A DNA stretch of 64,000 nucleotides, taken from Thermomicrobiales bacterium. GTDB taxonomy: Bacteria > Chloroflexota > Chloroflexia > Thermomicrobiales > CADCWN01. Position numbers and translations under genes: made by a program. The notes under the pieces were generated by a model that saw only the letters and a list, made by a program, of their open reading frames with translations, did not search any database and was not told the DNA's origin. This document shows positions 1 to 7,663 of the stretch, in pieces; within the stretch, counting starts at the first letter, position 1; the number at the start of each line of letters is the position of its first letter. The stretch is from the NCBI GenBank assembly GCA_030446685.1, contig JAUJMV010000012.1, forward strand, positions 86,631 to 150,630, given 5' to 3'.

Positions 1-20
1 GACCTTCGACCTTCGACCCC

Positions 21-953
21 TTACTTCTTGATCAGCCCTTCCTGCTGCAAGAACTCGCGGGCGACCGTGGCCGGCTCCTTCTTGTTGGCGGTGACCTCGT
101 TGTTGAGGCGCCGGGCGACCTCGTTGGTCAGCTTCGGCGCCAGCTTGTTGAGCGTCTCGGCCACCTGCGGGTTCTGGTCGAGCACTTGCTGGCGCACGAT
201 CGGGGCGATCTGGTAGGGCGGGAAGAAGTTGGTGGTGTCCTGGAGGATGACCAGGTTGTTGGCGCTGATCTCGCCGTCGGTGGCGAACGCGACCGCCGCC
301 TCGACCTGGCCCTGGAGCAGCGGCTGGTACTTGAGGTTGGGGTCGACCGACTTGTACTCCTGGAGCTGGAAGGGGCCGAACTTCTCCCGCATCCCCGCCA
401 GCCCGTCGGGGCGCTCCTGGAACTCGGGCGGGCCGGCCATGCGGATCTGGCTCGCCTTGGCGACGAAGTCCTGCAGGGTCTTGACGCCGAGGCGGTTCGA
501 GGTTTCCTGCGTCATCGCGATCGCGTTGCTGTTGTTCATCGGGGCCGGCTCGAGGACGGCCAGGTTGTGGAGCTGCTTGTACTCGTCCTTGACCACGGTG
601 AAGACCTGCCGCGGGTCGCTGCTCGGCCCCTTCTTGAGGATGGTCAGGTAGGCGGTGCCGGTGTACTCGGCGTAGACGTCGATCTGGCCGTCCTTGATCG
701 CGTTGAACAGCACCTGCTCGGTGCCGAGGTTCAGCTTGCTCTTGTCGACCTTGAAGCCGGCGTCCTCCAGCATGAAGCCGTACATGTGGCCAAGCAGTTC
801 CGCCTCGGTGAAGCCTTTCGAGGCGACCCGGATTGTCGTATTACTGTTGCTGTTGCCGCCGCCACTGCCGCCCTCGCTGGTGCCGCAGGCCGCCAGGGTC
901 GGCAGCAGCAGCGCCAGGAGCAGCGTGATGGACCAAACGCGCGAGCGTCGCAT
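21..953 (-). CDS. Glycine betaine/choline-type ABC transporter substrate-binding lipoprotein
   Basis: Periplasmic-side solute receptor of an osmoprotectant (OpuC/YehZ-OsmF type) importer, 310 residues. The N-terminus is basic, then hydrophobic, and ends in a lipobox (LPTLAAC) followed by a Ser/Gly/Asn linker. The body has the family start (RVASKGFTEAELLGHMYG) and a DVYAEYTGTAY segment typical of quaternary-amine binding proteins. I start at ATG 953 because AGGAGG lies 9 bases upstream; an in-frame ATG at 971 would add six residues but has no such site. The permease lies just upstream (about 120 bases); an ATPase, if present, is outside the window. The family call is firm, the exact ligand is not. 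Confidence 0.9.
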   Translation of the reverse strand: MRRSRVWSITLLLALLLPTLAACGTSEGGSGGGNSNSNTTIRVASKGFTEAELLGHMYGFMLEDAGFKVDKSKLNLGTEQVLFNAIKDGQIDVYAEYTGTAYLTILKKGPSSDPRQVFTVVKDEYKQLHNLAVLEPAPMNNSNAIAMTQETSNRLGVKTLQDFVAKASQIRMAGPPEFQERPDGLAGMREKFGPFQLQEYKSVDPNLKYQPLLQGQVEAAVAFATDGEISANNLVILQDTTNFFPPYQIAPIVRQQVLDQNPQVAETLNKLAPKLTNEVARRLNNEVTANKKEPATVAREFLQQEGLIKK

Positions 954-1090
954 CGGCGTATTCCTCCTCATCGGATTCCACCCCTCATCGGGTTATCACC
1001 CGCCGTCGTCGTCTTCAGTTGTGCGTCGGTGGCCGCAAGCGGCAGTCCTATGGCACCGGGCGCCCTCCCTCCCTCCGCGGCTTCCTCGTC

Positions 1091-1744
1091 CTAGCCGGTC
1101 GGCGGCTGTAACGCGCGCTGCACGGTCCCTATTCCGATCTCCGCGGCGATCGCCAGGAGCGCCACCGGGATCGCGCCGACCAGCAGGATGGCGTTATTGA
1201 GCGTGGCGAACCCCAGCGTGATGAAGGTGCCGAGGCCGCCGCCGCCGATGAAGGCGGCCAGGGTGGCGCTGGCGATCACCTCCACGGCGGCGGTCCTGAT
1301 CCCCGCGACGACCACCGGCAGCGCCAGGGGGAACTCGACGCGCCGCAGCACCTGGCCCGGCGCCATCCCCATTCCCGCCGCCGCCTCGCGGATCGCCGGG
1401 TCGATCTTGCGGAAGGCGGCGTCGGTGTTGATCAGGATCGGCGGGAGCGCCAGGATCGTCAGCGCGATCAGCGCCGAGGCGCGCGACAGGCCGAAGTAGG
1501 GGATCGCCAGGAAGAGGATTGCCAGGCTGGGGATCACCCGCAGCCCGTTGAAGGCGTTGATGAACGTCACCGCCGCCAGCCGCGAGCGCGAGGTCAGCAC
1601 GCCGAGCGGGACGCAGACGGCGATCGCCACGCCGAGCGCCACGGCGACCAGCAGGAGATGCTCGCCCAGCGCATTCAGGAGCTGGCCGGGGCGCGCGGCG
1701 GCATATTGGTAGGCTTGCGCGAGATCGTCCATCCTCTTCGCCAT
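1091..1744 (-). CDS. Osmoprotectant ABC transporter permease (OpuBB/YehW type)
   Basis: Inner-membrane permease of about 217 residues, partner of the betaine-type binding protein downstream on the same strand. About five hydrophobic segments are visible (for example LLLVAVALGVAIAVCVPLGV). The permease coupling loop is present as EAAAGMGMAPGQVLRRVEFP, which contains the EAA...G signature that contacts the ATPase, and is followed by LALPVVVAGIRTAAVEVIA. The frame is open to 1810, but the extra N-terminus is Pro/Arg-rich and unlike the family, so I start at ATG 1744; ATG 1732 is also possible. No strong Shine-Dalgarno helps the choice. Confidence 0.88.
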   Translation of the reverse strand: MAKRMDDLAQAYQYAAARPGQLLNALGEHLLLVAVALGVAIAVCVPLGVLTSRSRLAAVTFINAFNGLRVIPSLAILFLAIPYFGLSRASALIALTILALPPILINTDAAFRKIDPAIREAAAGMGMAPGQVLRRVEFPLALPVVVAGIRTAAVEVIASATLAAFIGGGGLGTFITLGFATLNNAILLVGAIPVALLAIAAEIGIGTVQRALQPPTG

Positions 1745-2076
1745 TGTTGTGGCCGGTGGATAACGGGCGGCCCCGGCGCGGGGGCGCGCGGTGCCGGTGG
1801 GACACAGCACGCGTATTCTAACACGTTGCGGTGCGCAGGGTCGGCGGATTGCGTGGTTCGTGGTTTGTCACCATTTTGCCCTGTGCCGTTTCTTGGTGCG
1901 GGATCGCGCGCCGCCGCCTCACGATGCGGCCGGCACTGGCCCCCGCCGCCCCTCTACGCGCATCGCGGGGGCGCGAGTCGTCGTCGCAAGCGGTGAGCGC
2001 GGCGGCGGAGGCGGCGCGGTTGCCGCGGGGGTGGTTGTCTGCCGGGGCTACCGGGCCAGCCTGGCGGGCGTGCCGC

Positions 2077-2799
2077 TCAGCGGGGGACGCGCTCCGGCGC
2101 CGGGGCGGCGCCGCGCACCAGGACGGCGTTGACGAGGAAGGCCACGGCGAGTAGCAGCAGGCCGAGCGCGATCGCCCGCGCGAACTCGCCGCGCTGCACT
2201 TCCAGCGCGATCGCCGTCGTCATCACGCGCGTGGAGTCGAGGAATTCGCCGCGCACGAAGTTGCCGCCGACCATCAGCGAGGCGCCGACCTCGGAGATCG
2301 CCCGCCCGAAGGCCGCCGCGACCGCCACCAGTACCTGCGGCCGCGCGGCCCGCACGACCTCCCAGGCGACGCGCCGCTCGGTCGCGCCGTCAGCCCGCAG
2401 CGCGCCGACCAGATCGCCGTCGAGGAGGCCGAGGGCGGCGCGGGTCAGCCCGGCGGCGAGCGGCGCGGCGACGATGAACTGGGCGAGGATCATCGCCGCC
2501 GGGGTGTAGATCAGCGCGAGCGGCCCGAGCGGGCCACTGCGCCAGAGCAGGAGCGAGACCCCCAGGCCGACGATCACCGGCGGCAGCCCCATCCCGGTGT
2601 TCACCAGCGCCGCGACGAGCCCGCGACCCGGGAAGCGCCGCAATGCCAGGGTCACGCCGACCGGCACGCCGACGAGCGCGGCCAGGAGCGTCGCCAGCCC
2701 GGACACGAAGAGCGACAGTCCCACGATCCGCAGCGTCGCGGCGTCCCCGCGCGCCAGCAGGCGCAGCGCGTCCGCGAACCCCTCCCGGATCAGGTCCAT
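2077..2799 (-). CDS. tupB: Tungstate-type ABC transporter permease (TupB-like)
   Basis: About 240 residues with five to six membrane segments, resembling the single-gene permeases of tungstate and molybdate importers. The EAA-like loop is GALRADGATERRVAWEVVRA and is followed by the conserved AFGRAISEVGASLMVGGN stretch, which is characteristic of TupB/WtpB permeases. It lies downstream of the matching TupA-like binding protein. The upstream open region to 2949 is Pro/Arg-rich and looks non-coding, so ATG 2799 is taken. No ATP-binding gene follows: the next gene on this strand is an osmoprotectant permease, so the usual third tup gene is missing here. Confidence 0.85.
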   Translation of the reverse strand: MDLIREGFADALRLLARGDAATLRIVGLSLFVSGLATLLAALVGVPVGVTLALRRFPGRGLVAALVNTGMGLPPVIVGLGVSLLLWRSGPLGPLALIYTPAAMILAQFIVAAPLAAGLTRAALGLLDGDLVGALRADGATERRVAWEVVRAARPQVLVAVAAAFGRAISEVGASLMVGGNFVRGEFLDSTRVMTTAIALEVQRGEFARAIALGLLLLAVAFLVNAVLVRGAAPAPERVPR

Positions 2800-2961
2800 G
2801 GGGGCCGTGGGGCGCGGGCCGTGGGCCGGGGCCGATGAGGCGTGGGGCGAGTGACGGGCAATGGCGCCCGCCGGCGCCGGTTGCCGGGGCGCGTGGTGGT
2901 CGGCGCGAGGCCGGCCTCCGTACCGTGCGGCCCATGCCCCGCGCCACACATCCCGCGGCCC

Positions 2962-3951
2962 TCAGTCCCGCGGGTCATTCAGGCCGCAACTGTTGCCGGC
3001 GCAGGGGGTGAAGAGCGACTGCCCGTAGCGCTCGCGCCCGAACTCGCCGATGAACTGCTGCGTCTCCGGGGCGAGGAGGAAGTCGCTGAAGGCCCGCGCG
3101 CCGGCCGCGTTGACGGCCGGATGGCGCGCGGGGTTGACCGCGATGACGTGGTAGACGTTCAGCAGGCGCTCGTCCCGCTCGGTCAGGATGTCGAGGTCGA
3201 CGCGGTCCTTGAACGACAGGTAGGTGCCGCGGTCGCTGATCGTGTAGGCGCGGCGCTGGTCGGCGATTTGCAGGGTCTGGCCCATCCCGCCCCCCGACTC
3301 GACGTACCAGCCCTGGCCCCGCGGCGCGATCCCCGCCTCGCGCCACAACCGCAGTTCGAGCTGTTGCGTGCCGGAACCGTCGCCACGGCTGATGAAGGCG
3401 GCGCCCCAGGCGGCGATCCGCCGCAGCGCCGCCAGCGCATCGGGCGTACCCCTGATTCCCGCCGGGTCCTCCGCCGGGCCGACGACGACGAAGTCGTTGT
3501 ACATCACCAGCCGCCGGTCGATCCCCGCGCCCGAGGCGACGAACTGGCGCTCGTTCTCCGGCGCGTGGGCCAGGACGACGTCTGCCTCGCCGCGCTGCCC
3601 GAGGGCGATCGCCGCGCCGGAGCCGACCGAGACGGTCTTGACCGCGTAGCCGGTCTGCCGCTCGAAGCGGGGGATCAACTCGTCCAGCAGCCCGCTGTCT
3701 TGCGTGCTCGTCGTCGTCGAGAGGATCAGGTCCCGCAGGCCGCCGGCGCGGGGGATCGGGGTCGGCTGCGCCGCGGTCGCCGGTCGCGCCGTCCCCGCGG
3801 GCGATGCCGCCGCGGTCCTGCCCGCCGCTGTCCCAGCCGGGGCGTTGGTCGCCGGCGCCGCGCCGCCGCAGGCCGCGAGCAGCAGCGGCAGGATGACGGC
3901 GAGCGTCAGCGGCCACCGGTGCGGGTGCAACATGTCACCCCGCCTCGCCAC
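2962..3951 (-). CDS. tupA: Tungstate-type ABC transporter substrate-binding lipoprotein (TupA-like)
   Basis: Extracellular oxyanion receptor of 329 residues. A lipoprotein signal (LPLLLAACGG) is followed by an Ala/Thr/Pro linker and then ILSTTTSTQDSGLLDELIP, the ligand-binding signature of TupA/WtpA-type tungstate receptors. Further family features are VGSGAAIALGQRGEADVVLAH and SRGDGSGTQQLELRLW. GTG 3951 has GGAGGGAGG just upstream; ATG 3933 is an alternative that also keeps the signal peptide. It sits between a ModE-like regulator (upstream) and the permease (downstream), which supports an oxyanion-responsive operon. Tungstate is favoured over molybdate by the TTTSTQDSG motif; this is family knowledge, not proof. 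Confidence 0.88.
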   Translation of the reverse strand: MARRGDMLHPHRWPLTLAVILPLLLAACGGAAPATNAPAGTAAGRTAAASPAGTARPATAAQPTPIPRAGGLRDLILSTTTSTQDSGLLDELIPRFERQTGYAVKTVSVGSGAAIALGQRGEADVVLAHAPENERQFVASGAGIDRRLVMYNDFVVVGPAEDPAGIRGTPDALAALRRIAAWGAAFISRGDGSGTQQLELRLWREAGIAPRGQGWYVESGGGMGQTLQIADQRRAYTISDRGTYLSFKDRVDLDILTERDERLLNVYHVIAVNPARHPAVNAAGARAFSDFLLAPETQQFIGEFGRERYGQSLFTPCAGNSCGLNDPRD

Positions 3952-4079
3952 AAGAGCCTCCCTCCGACCGCCGATCGCCCGCCACAGCTCGATTCACCGC
4001 GCCGTCCGGCAAGGAATTATCACACGGCTGCCGCTGGAATTGCCACCGGTCGCGAAGGGGAGGCGGGTGTCGCGGGGGG

Positions 4080-4469
4080 TCAGCCCTCGGCGTCGAATGC
4101 GGCGCGGAAACGCGCGGCGACCCACTCGTCCAGCCCGGCGCTGAACGCGCGCCAGCGGCGCACCAGGTCGCGGCCCTCGGCCGTCAGCCGGCTGCCGCCG
4201 CCCGCCGCGCCGCCGCTCTGCGTGGCGACGAGCCGGACGCCGAGGTTCCGTTCGATCTCGCGCAGTTTGTAGAGGGCCGTGCGGTACGGCACCGCGAGGC
4301 GCTCGGCGGCCTTCGCCAGCGAGCCGGTCTCCTCGATCCCCTCCAGCAGCGCCACGCGCCATTCCGAGAGGGCGATCTTCCCCTCGCTCTCCAGCCACAG
4401 CTTGGCGCGCGGCTCCAGGGGACGATCCGCTGTCGCGCCGTTCGATCCCCTCGCGATTGCCTGGCGCAT
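4080..4469 (-). CDS. ModE-like winged-helix transcriptional regulator
   Basis: Cytoplasmic DNA-binding protein of 129 residues that matches only the N-terminal LysR/ModE-type winged helix: EGKIALSEWRVALLEGIEE, then SLAKAAERLAVPYRTALYKL and REIERNLGVRLVATQSGG. The C-terminal TOBE (molbindin) ligand domains of full ModE are absent, so any oxyanion sensing would need another route. It is first in a same-strand run with the tungstate-type binding protein and permease and is the natural regulator for them. A role in tungstate-dependent control is inferred from position. Confidence 0.82.
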   Translation of the reverse strand: MRQAIARGSNGATADRPLEPRAKLWLESEGKIALSEWRVALLEGIEETGSLAKAAERLAVPYRTALYKLREIERNLGVRLVATQSGGAAGGGSRLTAEGRDLVRRWRAFSAGLDEWVAARFRAAFDAEG

Positions 4470-4504
4470 ACGCAGCCTCCGGGCCTGCTATGCCGTCCGG
4501 GAGC

Positions 4505-4894
4505 CTATCGCGGCTCGGCGTCAGGGCGTGAGGCAGCGCCCTGGCGGGCGGCGCTCGGCGGGTCCAGCAACAGATCCATCCCGAGGAGATCGGGGCGCCG
4601 GACGCCGATCCGGTCGAGGAGCGGCCCGACCTCCTGAAGCCGGCGCAGCAAGGCGAAGAGGTCTCCCTTCTGGTCCGGTGTCAGATCTCCCTCGTAGTAG
4701 TCGCCGATGAGCTGGGCAACGCCGCCCATGTAGTTCGACCACTCGGCCGCGAAGCTGGCGCGCTCGCCGTCGGCCAGATCCGGCCACTCGGCGGCGGTCT
4801 CGGGAACCTCCGCGACCATCGCGGCGATGTCGCTCAAGTCGTGGGTATTGCGGATCTGGCGGTCACTCAGGCGCCCGCCGGTACGCGCAGCCAT
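4505..4894 (-). CDS. Hypothetical protein in an HD-hydrolase operon
   Basis: A 129-residue acidic soluble protein without a domain I recognise. A conserved-looking core, HDLSDIAAMVAEVPETAAEW through GDYYEGDLTPDQKGDLF, is predicted helical and is followed by a short Pro/Ala tail. The first ATG (4894) lies inside the 3' end of the upstream gene, overlapping it by 28 bases, so translation is probably coupled. No signal peptide or membrane segment. It is the last of three overlapping genes behind an HD-domain hydrolase. Function unknown. Confidence 0.6.
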   Translation of the reverse strand: MAARTGGRLSDRQIRNTHDLSDIAAMVAEVPETAAEWPDLADGERASFAAEWSNYMGGVAQLIGDYYEGDLTPDQKGDLFALLRRLQEVGPLLDRIGVRRPDLLGMDLLLDPPSAARQGAASRPDAEPR

Positions 4895-5478
4895 CGTCGG
4901 TCTTCCCTCTCCGATTGTTCGAGTTGGGGCAATCCCCCGCGCAACTGGTACGCTGTCGTCCAGTGTCCCGTCGGTAAGCGATAGTCTACCATCAACCAGT
5001 CGCGGCCTCGCGGGCCGCGCAGTTCGCGCGATTCGCGCACCACCGTCAATTGCCAGACCCCTTGGAAGCGGCTGACCAGCACCCCGCTTTCGGGGTCCGC
5101 GATCACCGCCTGGATGCTGGCGACGTAGCCCGCCAGGGTGGCGTCGGTCGGCCATTCTTCCTGGACGACCACATGCCGCAAGTAGTGGATCTCCGCCGGC
5201 GGCAGCCGGTCCCCGGTTCGCACCCGGCCGCCATCCGGGCGGGGCGCGCCCACGAGGTTGCCCCGCGCCCGTTCCAGGGCGTGTGGATCGAACCCGGCCC
5301 GCGCGACGTGCCGCAGCACCCCGGCCAGCTCCTCCGGCGCGAGATCGCGGCGGGGAGCGGTGGCCGCGTCGAGGATCAGCCGGTGCGCGTCCCGCTCCGC
5401 CCGTCCGGCGCCCGGCCGAGTGGCGGCGGCAACGAGGCGGTCCAACTCGGCACGCCGGGCATCAGGCTCCCGGCTCAT
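4867..5478 (-). CDS. Hypothetical protein, middle gene of an overlapping trio
   Basis: About 203 residues. The N-terminal half is charged and helical (about 1-85). The C-terminal half looks like a mixed alpha/beta domain with the segments IHYLRHVVVQEEWPTD, SGVLVSRFQGVWQLTVVRES and GRDWLMVDYRLPTGHWTTAY. I do not recognise the family. The ATG at 5478 overlaps the end of the upstream HD gene by 17 bases, and the 3' end overlaps the next gene by 28 bases. The longer open frame to 5562 adds only Pro/Arg-rich sequence and is rejected. Confidence 0.6.
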   Translation of the reverse strand: MSREPDARRAELDRLVAAATRPGAGRAERDAHRLILDAATAPRRDLAPEELAGVLRHVARAGFDPHALERARGNLVGAPRPDGGRVRTGDRLPPAEIHYLRHVVVQEEWPTDATLAGYVASIQAVIADPESGVLVSRFQGVWQLTVVRESRELRGPRGRDWLMVDYRLPTGHWTTAYQLRGGLPQLEQSEREDRRWLRVPAGA

Positions 5479-6118
5479 GCGCCGCCTCCCGCGCGTCGAA
5501 GGCGGCGAGGACGGCGGCGTAGGCGGCGGCGATCGCCGGCAGCACGCTCTCGCGCCCCCCACCGCCGTTGAGGCCGCGGATGCTGCCGATGTCGGCGCGG
5601 GTCAGCCGCTCGGTCAGCGCGGCGAGCCGGCGCGTGCCGAAGAGCGCCGCCGCCTCGTCCGCGCCGATCCGCCCCTGCGCCACCCGCCCGAGGGCGTCGT
5701 GCGCGGCGATGATCGCCAGCGCGTCGGCCCGCTGCTCCGCGGTCAGGGGGAAGTCGGCGAGGTAGGGCGGGGCGAGTTCCGCCGACTCGATCGCGTGCCG
5801 CACGTTGAAGGCGTCGAGCAGCTTCCCGATGTCGTGGAGGACCGCCGCCGCGCGCAGGGTGCGCCGGTCGGCCTCGTCCAGCCCGCCGGTGTCGAGCAGC
5901 GCCAGCATCTCGAGCGTGTGCTCGACCGGGTCGGTGGTGCGCCCGAGGTCAGGATGGAAGTGGGGGCGGTGCTGGCGCAGCCCGCGCAACCCCGGGAAGT
6001 TCGCGTACAGATAGCGCGCGATCCGCGGCCCGCGCGCCGCGAATGCCGCGTCGTCGGGCGCCTCGAGCGCGAAGGTCGGTAACAGGCGGCTCGCCGGCCT
6101 CGCGGGCTGCTCCCCCAC
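5462..6118 (-). CDS. HD-domain metal-dependent phosphohydrolase
   Basis: A 218-residue soluble protein with the HD-superfamily metal ligands in order: DPVEHTLEML (His), AAVLHDIGKLLD (the HD doublet, about residue 95) and IIAAHDALGR (third His). Such proteins hydrolyse nucleotides or nucleotide second messengers; the substrate cannot be told from sequence. The start is GTG 6118, with GAGGAC upstream supplied by a tandem word repeat at 6122-6147 that also forms the end of the preceding gene. It heads a run of three overlapping genes whose other two members are unknown. Confidence 0.75.
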   Translation of the reverse strand: MGEQPARPASRLLPTFALEAPDDAAFAARGPRIARYLYANFPGLRGLRQHRPHFHPDLGRTTDPVEHTLEMLALLDTGGLDEADRRTLRAAAVLHDIGKLLDAFNVRHAIESAELAPPYLADFPLTAEQRADALAIIAAHDALGRVAQGRIGADEAAALFGTRRLAALTERLTRADIGSIRGLNGGGGRESVLPAIAAAYAAVLAAFDAREAAHEPGA

Positions 6119-6132
6119 GCCGTCCTCGGTCC

Positions 6133-7053
6133 TCAGTCCTCAGTCTCGTCGCCGCCGCGCAGGAAGTCCGGCGACTTATAGGCCGGGTCGGGATACTGAT
6201 AGAAGCCGCGCCCGGTCTTCACGCCGAGGTCGCCGCGCGCGACCCGCTCGGTGAGGACCGGTGGCGGCAGATCGGACGGGTCGCCGCTCTCGCGCGCGTA
6301 GTGCTCCTCGATGTCCCGGACCACATCGAGACCGATCTCGTCCATCAGCCCGAACGGCCCCTGCGGCGTCTGGTACATCGTCATGAAGGCGCGGTCGACG
6401 TCCTCGTGCGAGGCGACACCGCTGTCGACGACCTTGAGCGTCTCCTTCTTGATCGCGCGCCAGACGCGGTTGAAGATGAAGCCGGTGCTCTCCCGGCGCA
6501 CGCGCAGCGGCAGCAGCCCGATCCGCCGCCCGAACGCCAGCAGCGCCGCGATCGTCTCCGGCGTGGTGGCGCCACCGCCGCCCACCTCGACCAGCGGCTT
6601 GTCCCAAACCGGGTTGTAGAAGTGGAAGTTGGCGCACTGGCCGGGGCGCGCGGTGGCGTCCTCCAGGAGGCTGATCCGGATCGAGGAGCTGTTGGTCGCC
6701 AGGATCGCGCCCTCGCGGCAGTACTCGTCGAGCTGGCCGAGGACCGCGCGCTTCAGCTCCACGCGCTCCGGCACCGCCTCGATCACCAGGTCCGCGTCGC
6801 GCACCGCCGCGCCGAGGTCGGCCTCGTAGCGCAGGTGCGCGGCGACGACGTCCGCGGGCCAGTCCTCCGCCGTCGCCAGCCCCGCCGCGAGCCAGCCCCG
6901 GATCGTCCCCGCCTGTGCCCGTCGCGCGAGGGCCAGCGCCGCCGGGTCGGCGTCGTAGACCGCCACCGGCACCCCGTGCCGCGCGATCTGCAGCGCGATC
7001 TGCCGGCCCATCGTCCCCGCCCCGATCACCGCCACCCGTTCGATCCGCTCCAT
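6133..7053 (-). CDS. 3-hydroxyacyl-CoA dehydrogenase
   Basis: NAD-dependent oxidation of 3-hydroxyacyl-CoA in fatty-acid degradation or a related acyl-CoA pathway; 306 residues, the usual length for the stand-alone enzyme. The Rossmann motif VAVIGAGTMGRQIALQIARH is at residues 7-26. The catalytic His lies in CANFHFYNPVWDKPLVEV, preceded by the active-site Ser of ATNSSSIRISLL. The C-terminal dimerisation domain includes TGFIFNRVWRAIKKE and GPFGLMDEIGLDVV. No thiolase or enoyl-CoA hydratase gene is nearby. The last residues (GGDETED) are encoded by a TCCTCAG word repeat. Confidence 0.9.
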   Translation of the reverse strand: MERIERVAVIGAGTMGRQIALQIARHGVPVAVYDADPAALALARRAQAGTIRGWLAAGLATAEDWPADVVAAHLRYEADLGAAVRDADLVIEAVPERVELKRAVLGQLDEYCREGAILATNSSSIRISLLEDATARPGQCANFHFYNPVWDKPLVEVGGGGATTPETIAALLAFGRRIGLLPLRVRRESTGFIFNRVWRAIKKETLKVVDSGVASHEDVDRAFMTMYQTPQGPFGLMDEIGLDVVRDIEEHYARESGDPSDLPPPVLTERVARGDLGVKTGRGFYQYPDPAYKSPDFLRGGDETED

Positions 7054-7348
7054 CCCGCCGTCCTCGTCACCTCACCCGGCGACTCGCCCGCCCCGCGCCC
7101 GCGCCCCCGCGGCCCCCCGCCGCGATCCCCGGTGGAGGAGCATTATTGCGCGGCGGGCGCGCGGAGGCAATCTCCCGCGCGCGGAGCGGCCGCCACCTCC
7201 AGACCTCGCGCTGTCGGGGGGAGGCCCGGACGTGGGCGGGGGCGGGCGGACACCACGCATCGCGCGCTCGTGCGATGTGGCACCCGGCCTCCCAATCGGG
7301 TACAGTCACGCGTGGGGTGGGTCGTGGCGCGACGGGGAGACGGGGGTG

Positions 7349-7663
7349 ATGTGGAAGGCGAAGCTGTTCGGATCGTTGCCGACCCTGCTCGATTTCGTCA
7401 ACGGACACGGGCTGGAGCATCACCAGTTCAAGGTCGCGGTGGTGCTGCCGCGCGCCTGGCAGCGTCGAGGCGGGCCGCGCTACTACCTGATTTACCGCGC
7501 CCACGAGCCGGAGCCGATTCTGGCCGGCGCGAGCGAGGCCGAACTGGGCAAGCGCATCCCGATCGACGAGGAGACCGCGGTGGACCGCGCCGCCGAGATC
7601 ATCCACAACGCGCAGCACCGCGACGATCCCCGGCGCGCCGCCGACCCCGACAAGCCGCGCTGA
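7349..7663 (+). CDS. Conserved-looking small hypothetical protein
   Basis: A 104-residue protein starting MWKAKLFGSLPTLLDFVNGH, with a beta-rich middle (HHQFKVAVVLPRAWQ and RYYLIYRAHEPEPILAG) and a helical C-terminus ending in a charged tail. No membrane segment or known motif. ATG 7349 is preceded by GGGAGACGGGGG. Its last base overlaps the ATG of the glycosyltransferase gene at 7663, so the two are likely co-transcribed. Function unknown. Confidence 0.6.
   Translation: MWKAKLFGSLPTLLDFVNGHGLEHHQFKVAVVLPRAWQRRGGPRYYLIYRAHEPEPILAGASEAELGKRIPIDEETAVDRAAEIIHNAQHRDDPRRAADPDKPR

Noticed and set aside
2842-4272. A 476-codon open frame on the plus strand opposite tupA and the ModE-like gene
   Set aside because: It is antisense to clearly recognisable genes, is Arg/Pro/Gly-rich, and has no domain; high GC creates such shadow frames.
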